10,546 nucleotides of DNA from S15-B10 sp045569115 (GTDB lineage Bacteria; Fidelibacterota; Marinisomatia; Marinisomatales; S15-B10), in assembly GCA_045569115.1 (NCBI GenBank), contig JBJKZS010000034.1, forward strand, positions 1 through 10,546, in the 5' to 3' direction. The translations under genes were made by a program, and so were the position numbers. Shown here in pieces: positions 7,840 to 10,546 of the stretch; positions within the stretch are counted from its first letter, which is position 1; each line of letters opens with the position of its first letter. The notes beneath the pieces are model-generated. The model saw nothing but the letters and a program-made list of their open reading frames with translations, was not told the origin of the DNA and did not search any database.

Positions 7840-7870
7840 ATTTATCTAGAAATTAATTAACTAGAAAAAA

Positions 7871-9196
7871 TTATTTCACAAACAAACTTTGCAGTTCTTC
7901 TAATGATTTACCTTTAGTCTCAGGCATCATTTTCCAAACAAAAAATAGTTGAAAAACTGTCATAATTGTAAACACTGCAAATGTAGGTCCAGCTCCTAGA
8001 ATTCCAGTAACATATGGAAAGGTAGCAGCAATTAATGCCGCAAACACCCAGTGAGTACCAGCACCCAATGAATTTCCGTATGATCTAACATTATTAGGAA
8101 AAATTTCTGATATAAACACCCAAATCACTGCTCCTTGTCCAACAGCATGAGAAGCAATGAAAGCAAAAATCAGAAAAGGAACTAACATAGTCCCGGATCC
8201 TGCTCCCGTAAAAAAAGTAATTGTGATGGAAGTTAAAGTAATGATATACCCAAAAGAACATACATACATAAGATTTTTTCGGCCAAATCGATCAATGAGA
8301 AACATGCCAATTAAAGTTGCAATAAGATTAGTCACTCCTATTCCTACTGAAGAAAGTAGTGCAACGCTCGCACCCATGCCTGTTTCCATAAAGATCCTGG
8401 GAGCATAATATATGATTGCATTAATACCTGATAACTGATTGAAAAATGCGATCAAAAAGGCAAGTAATATGGGAAGTTTATATTTTCCAGAAATGAATTC
8501 TTTAAATGAAGTTTCCTCTGATTTGGATCCCGAAGCTAATAATTCATCTACAAGATTATCCGCTGTAGCTGGATTAATTATTTTTAATACCTCCCTAGCT
8601 TCTTCAATAAGTCCTTTTTTTACTATTAACCACCTAGGACTTCTAGGTACAAAAAGGACTAAAACAAGAAATAGTAAAGCAGGGAATGATTCAATACCCA
8701 ACATCCATCTCCAATTTTCGCCGCTTCCACCAATTAAAAAGTTGGATAGAAATGCAATCAAAATACCTAAGACTATATTGAATTGGAAAAGAGCTGTTAA
8801 TTGTCCTCTCTTTTCACGAGGTGAAATTTCAGAAATATACATTGGCGCTACAACAGATGATACACCAACACCTAATCCCCCTATAAACCTAAAAAACATG
8901 AGAGAATAAATACCAGGTGCTAATGCGGAACCTATTGCACTTACAAGATAGAGTAATGCTACCCAAAATAAAGTTACTTTTCTGCCAAGTTTGTCAGCAG
9001 GTATCCCCCCTATTAATGCCCCGATTACAGTACCATACAAAGCCATAGCCACCATTTGTCCAATCATTGCATCACTCAGTGACCATAATTTTTGTATAGC
9101 TTGTTCTCCCCCTGAAATAACGGCTGTATCAAAACCAAAAAGGAAACCACCAAGGGCTACAGTAAATGACCAAAAAAGAACTTTATTATTTGACAT
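7871..9196 (-). CDS. MFS sugar-porter family transporter (probable sugar:H+ symporter)
   Basis: This 441-residue, roughly twelve-helix membrane protein belongs to the sugar-porter family of the major facilitator superfamily (XylE/GlcP/AraE-like). Hallmarks in order are GFLFGFDTAVISGG (17-30, with Asp23 at the proton-coupling position of bacterial symporters), PADKLGRK (66-73), RFIGGLGVG with YISEISPREKRG (103-131), PRSPRWL (184-190), NQLSGINAIIYYAP (253-266), DRFGRK (302-307) and the closing PETKGKSLEEL (425-435). In helix 7 the first Gln of the usual QQ pair is Asn253, while Gln254 and the GIN are kept. It should import a free monosaccharide across the inner membrane; fructose is inferred from the GH32 and fructokinase neighbours. 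GAGG at 9201-9204 lies 4 nt before the ATG, a short but usable spacing. It starts 30 nt after the GH32 gene upstream, so the two are probably co-transcribed. Confidence 0.93.
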   Translation of the reverse strand: MSNNKVLFWSFTVALGGFLFGFDTAVISGGEQAIQKLWSLSDAMIGQMVAMALYGTVIGALIGGIPADKLGRKVTLFWVALLYLVSAIGSALAPGIYSLMFFRFIGGLGVGVSSVVAPMYISEISPREKRGQLTALFQFNIVLGILIAFLSNFLIGGSGENWRWMLGIESFPALLFLVLVLFVPRSPRWLIVKKGLIEEAREVLKIINPATADNLVDELLASGSKSEETSFKEFISGKYKLPILLAFLIAFFNQLSGINAIIYYAPRIFMETGMGASVALLSSVGIGVTNLIATLIGMFLIDRFGRKNLMYVCSFGYIITLTSITITFFTGAGSGTMLVPFLIFAFIASHAVGQGAVIWVFISEIFPNNVRSYGNSLGAGTHWVFAALIAATFPYVTGILGAGPTFAVFTIMTVFQLFFVWKMMPETKGKSLEELQSLFVK

Positions 9197-9226
9197 AATT
9201 CCTCAATCTTTTTATTTGTTTTAATT

Positions 9227-10546
9227 TCACTGCCATATAGAATTTAACTCAATGACTTCCAATGACTTAATATTATACACATGTCTACCTTTAACCTCTA
9301 AACCATTTGAATTTTTTGCTTCTTCTAATGGATGAGCCGTTGAGAATGCTCCTCCATCTACAAAAACCTCAACAACCGTTCTATCAACAAAAATATCTAG
9401 ATCAACAGTCCTGCTTTCACTATCATAATTTTCATAAAAGGCACCATTAATATCATTTTTATCTAAGCCATGGTCAGCAATAATATTCCCATTAAATATG
9501 ATTTGAAAATGATTGCCCGAAATGAGTTCTACTTTGGCTTTTATCCGAAAAAGATCTCCCTCGATTCTTTTTAACTCTTTATTAATATCTGCTTCCGTTG
9601 TTTTAGGATCTTTAGATCTCTTATTAATTTCAATATTAGACCAGGAATGGGTTTTTTTATGCAATTTATCTAATTCTTCTATTGGTGCACTATACATGCG
9701 GATCCCATTTGGTGTTGTCCTCAGAGTAAGCTCCGTAGGCAAAAGTATTAACTGACCAAATGGCATCTTCCCACCATGATCAATATGCATTCCCCAAGCA
9801 AATTGAATACGCCTTCCAGCAGGGGTATTATCGTAAGTTTGTGCAGCCCATAAAGCACCATCCGTATATTTTAACTTTCTGGTATCAGGCTTAAATTTAT
9901 AACCATCAAAATCTCCTAATACATAAATTCCAGAAGCTCCATAAGTAACCCATTTTGTATTATTGGCATCACCATCAATGGGAAGCTCAAAAAGTTCAGG
10001 ACATTCATAAAAACCTTCTAAATGACTAATATATTTCCAATCCTTTAAGTCATCTGAATGGTAAATGGAATTTCCATTCCTCTCGTATAAAGTCATTACC
10101 CATTTCTTTATTGGTTCGTGCCAAAATACTTTGGGGTCTCTGGTATTTGGTCCCCACTGAGCTTTAGAGTCTACAACTGGGTTTCCATCGTATTTTGTTA
10201 ATGTGCGACCGTTATCATTACTATATGCTAAATGGTTAGTTTGGTGTGAATCACCACCTCCTAGTGATTTCCATGCTGAATAAATAGCTACAAGGGGAGG
10301 ATCTTCACCAGTTTGAAAACCCGAGGTATTATTATGATCTACAACAGCACAACCTGACCACATATCGCCAAAATCATCAGGATATAATGCAATGCCAAGT
10401 TCTTCCCAATGGACTAAATCCTTACTGACAGCATGTCCCCAATGCATATTTGCCCATAGTATTTCATAGGGATTATGTTGATAATAGAGATGATATTCAC
10501 CATTATGATATACTAACCCATTCGGATCGTTATTCCATCCTCTCCT
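9227..10546 (-). CDS. GH32 fructan/sucrose hydrolase with canonical catalytic triad, 5' truncated by window edge
   Basis: An ATG at 10447 could be read as a start, but the frame stays open to base 10546, and the extra 33 codons encode WNNDPNGL, the nucleophile motif, so the true N-terminus lies outside the window. In the visible 439 residues the nucleophile is Asp7, HWGHAVSKDL follows at 35-44, WSG at 63-65, RDP at 136-138 and ECP at 181-183. All three acidic catalytic positions of GH32 are therefore present. The C-terminal beta-sandwich has LDIFVDRTVVEVFVDGG and ends NSIWQ. This resembles exo-acting levanase/inulinase/sucrase (SacC-type) enzymes, releasing fructose from beta-fructosides; substrate and export signal cannot be judged. 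It is clearly diverged from the two plus-strand GH32 proteins, so it is not a third copy of that duplication. It leads the transporter gene by 30 nt, which fits a catabolic operon. Confidence 0.93.
   Translation of the reverse strand, partial: RRGWNNDPNGLVYHNGEYHLYYQHNPYEILWANMHWGHAVSKDLVHWEELGIALYPDDFGDMWSGCAVVDHNNTSGFQTGEDPPLVAIYSAWKSLGGGDSHQTNHLAYSNDNGRTLTKYDGNPVVDSKAQWGPNTRDPKVFWHEPIKKWVMTLYERNGNSIYHSDDLKDWKYISHLEGFYECPELFELPIDGDANNTKWVTYGASGIYVLGDFDGYKFKPDTRKLKYTDGALWAAQTYDNTPAGRRIQFAWGMHIDHGGKMPFGQLILLPTELTLRTTPNGIRMYSAPIEELDKLHKKTHSWSNIEINKRSKDPKTTEADINKELKRIEGDLFRIKAKVELISGNHFQIIFNGNIIADHGLDKNDINGAFYENYDSESRTVDLDIFVDRTVVEVFVDGGAFSTAHPLEEAKNSNGLEVKGRHVYNIKSLEVIELNSIWQ

Noticed and set aside
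7852..7870. AT-rich CTAG...CTAG repeat just after the transporter stop as a terminator
   Set aside because: The arms are only 4 bp, and the T-run on the minus strand comes before the arms and not after them, so it does not fit an intrinsic terminator.
8439..8909. Plus-strand open frame of 156 codons opposite the transporter gene
   Set aside because: It lies entirely antisense to a well-supported MFS gene, and its translation has no family-like motif; it is a shadow of the coding strand. The same holds for the shorter frames opposite or inside the other genes.
10445..10447. ATG at 10447 (minus strand) as the start of the third GH32 gene
   Set aside because: The catalytic NDPNG motif is encoded upstream of it in the same frame (10546-10448), so a start here would remove the nucleophile.

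Overview
The window is a low-GC (roughly mid-30s percent by eye) bacterial carbohydrate-utilisation locus. It holds three GH32 (fructan/sucrose hydrolase family) genes, a ROK-family sugar kinase of the fructokinase branch, a sugar-porter MFS transporter, and a PSD1 (DUF1553)/LamG protein next to a DUF1501 protein. PSD1/DUF1501 pairs are typical of Planctomycetota and Verrucomicrobiota, and also occur in some Bacteroidota, Balneolota and Marinimicrobiota. Most genes have a recognisable Shine-Dalgarno sequence 4-9 nt before the start, which argues mildly against a typical Bacteroidota. No SusC/SusD pair or PTS component is present. I cannot place the organism below this level; a low-GC, possibly aquatic Verrucomicrobiota-like or Marinimicrobiota-like bacterium is my best inference.

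Layout, plus strand, 1-6851: a 5'-truncated LamG-PSD1 gene (1-1953), a Tat-signal DUF1501 gene (1977-3458), and two tandem secreted GH32 paralogues (3475-5172 and 5199-6851). Gaps are 23, 16 and 26 nt, so these four genes look like one operon. Layout, minus strand, 10546-6869: a GH32 gene truncated by the window edge (9227-10546), the MFS sugar transporter (7871-9196) and the ROK kinase (6869-7768). The first two are 30 nt apart. The kinase follows after 102 nt that hold a perfect TATAAT and an imperfect dyad. The two gene sets converge with only 17 nt between stop codons.

Working model (inference): GH32 enzymes release fructose or related sugars from a fructan or sucrose-type substrate, the MFS permease imports the free sugar, and the ROK kinase makes fructose 6-phosphate. 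The minus-strand GH32 has the canonical catalytic triad (NDPNG, RDP, ECP). The two plus-strand GH32 proteins keep the nucleophile and the transition-state Asp, but both lack the Glu of the ECP motif (Ala in one, Ser in the other). They are either a divergent subfamily using another acid, such as the Asp two residues earlier, or they do different chemistry. Their packing with the PSD1/DUF1501 pair, whose biochemical role is not established, is the most interesting aspect of the window. There are no RNA genes, mobile elements, CRISPR arrays or gene-free stretches above 300 bases.
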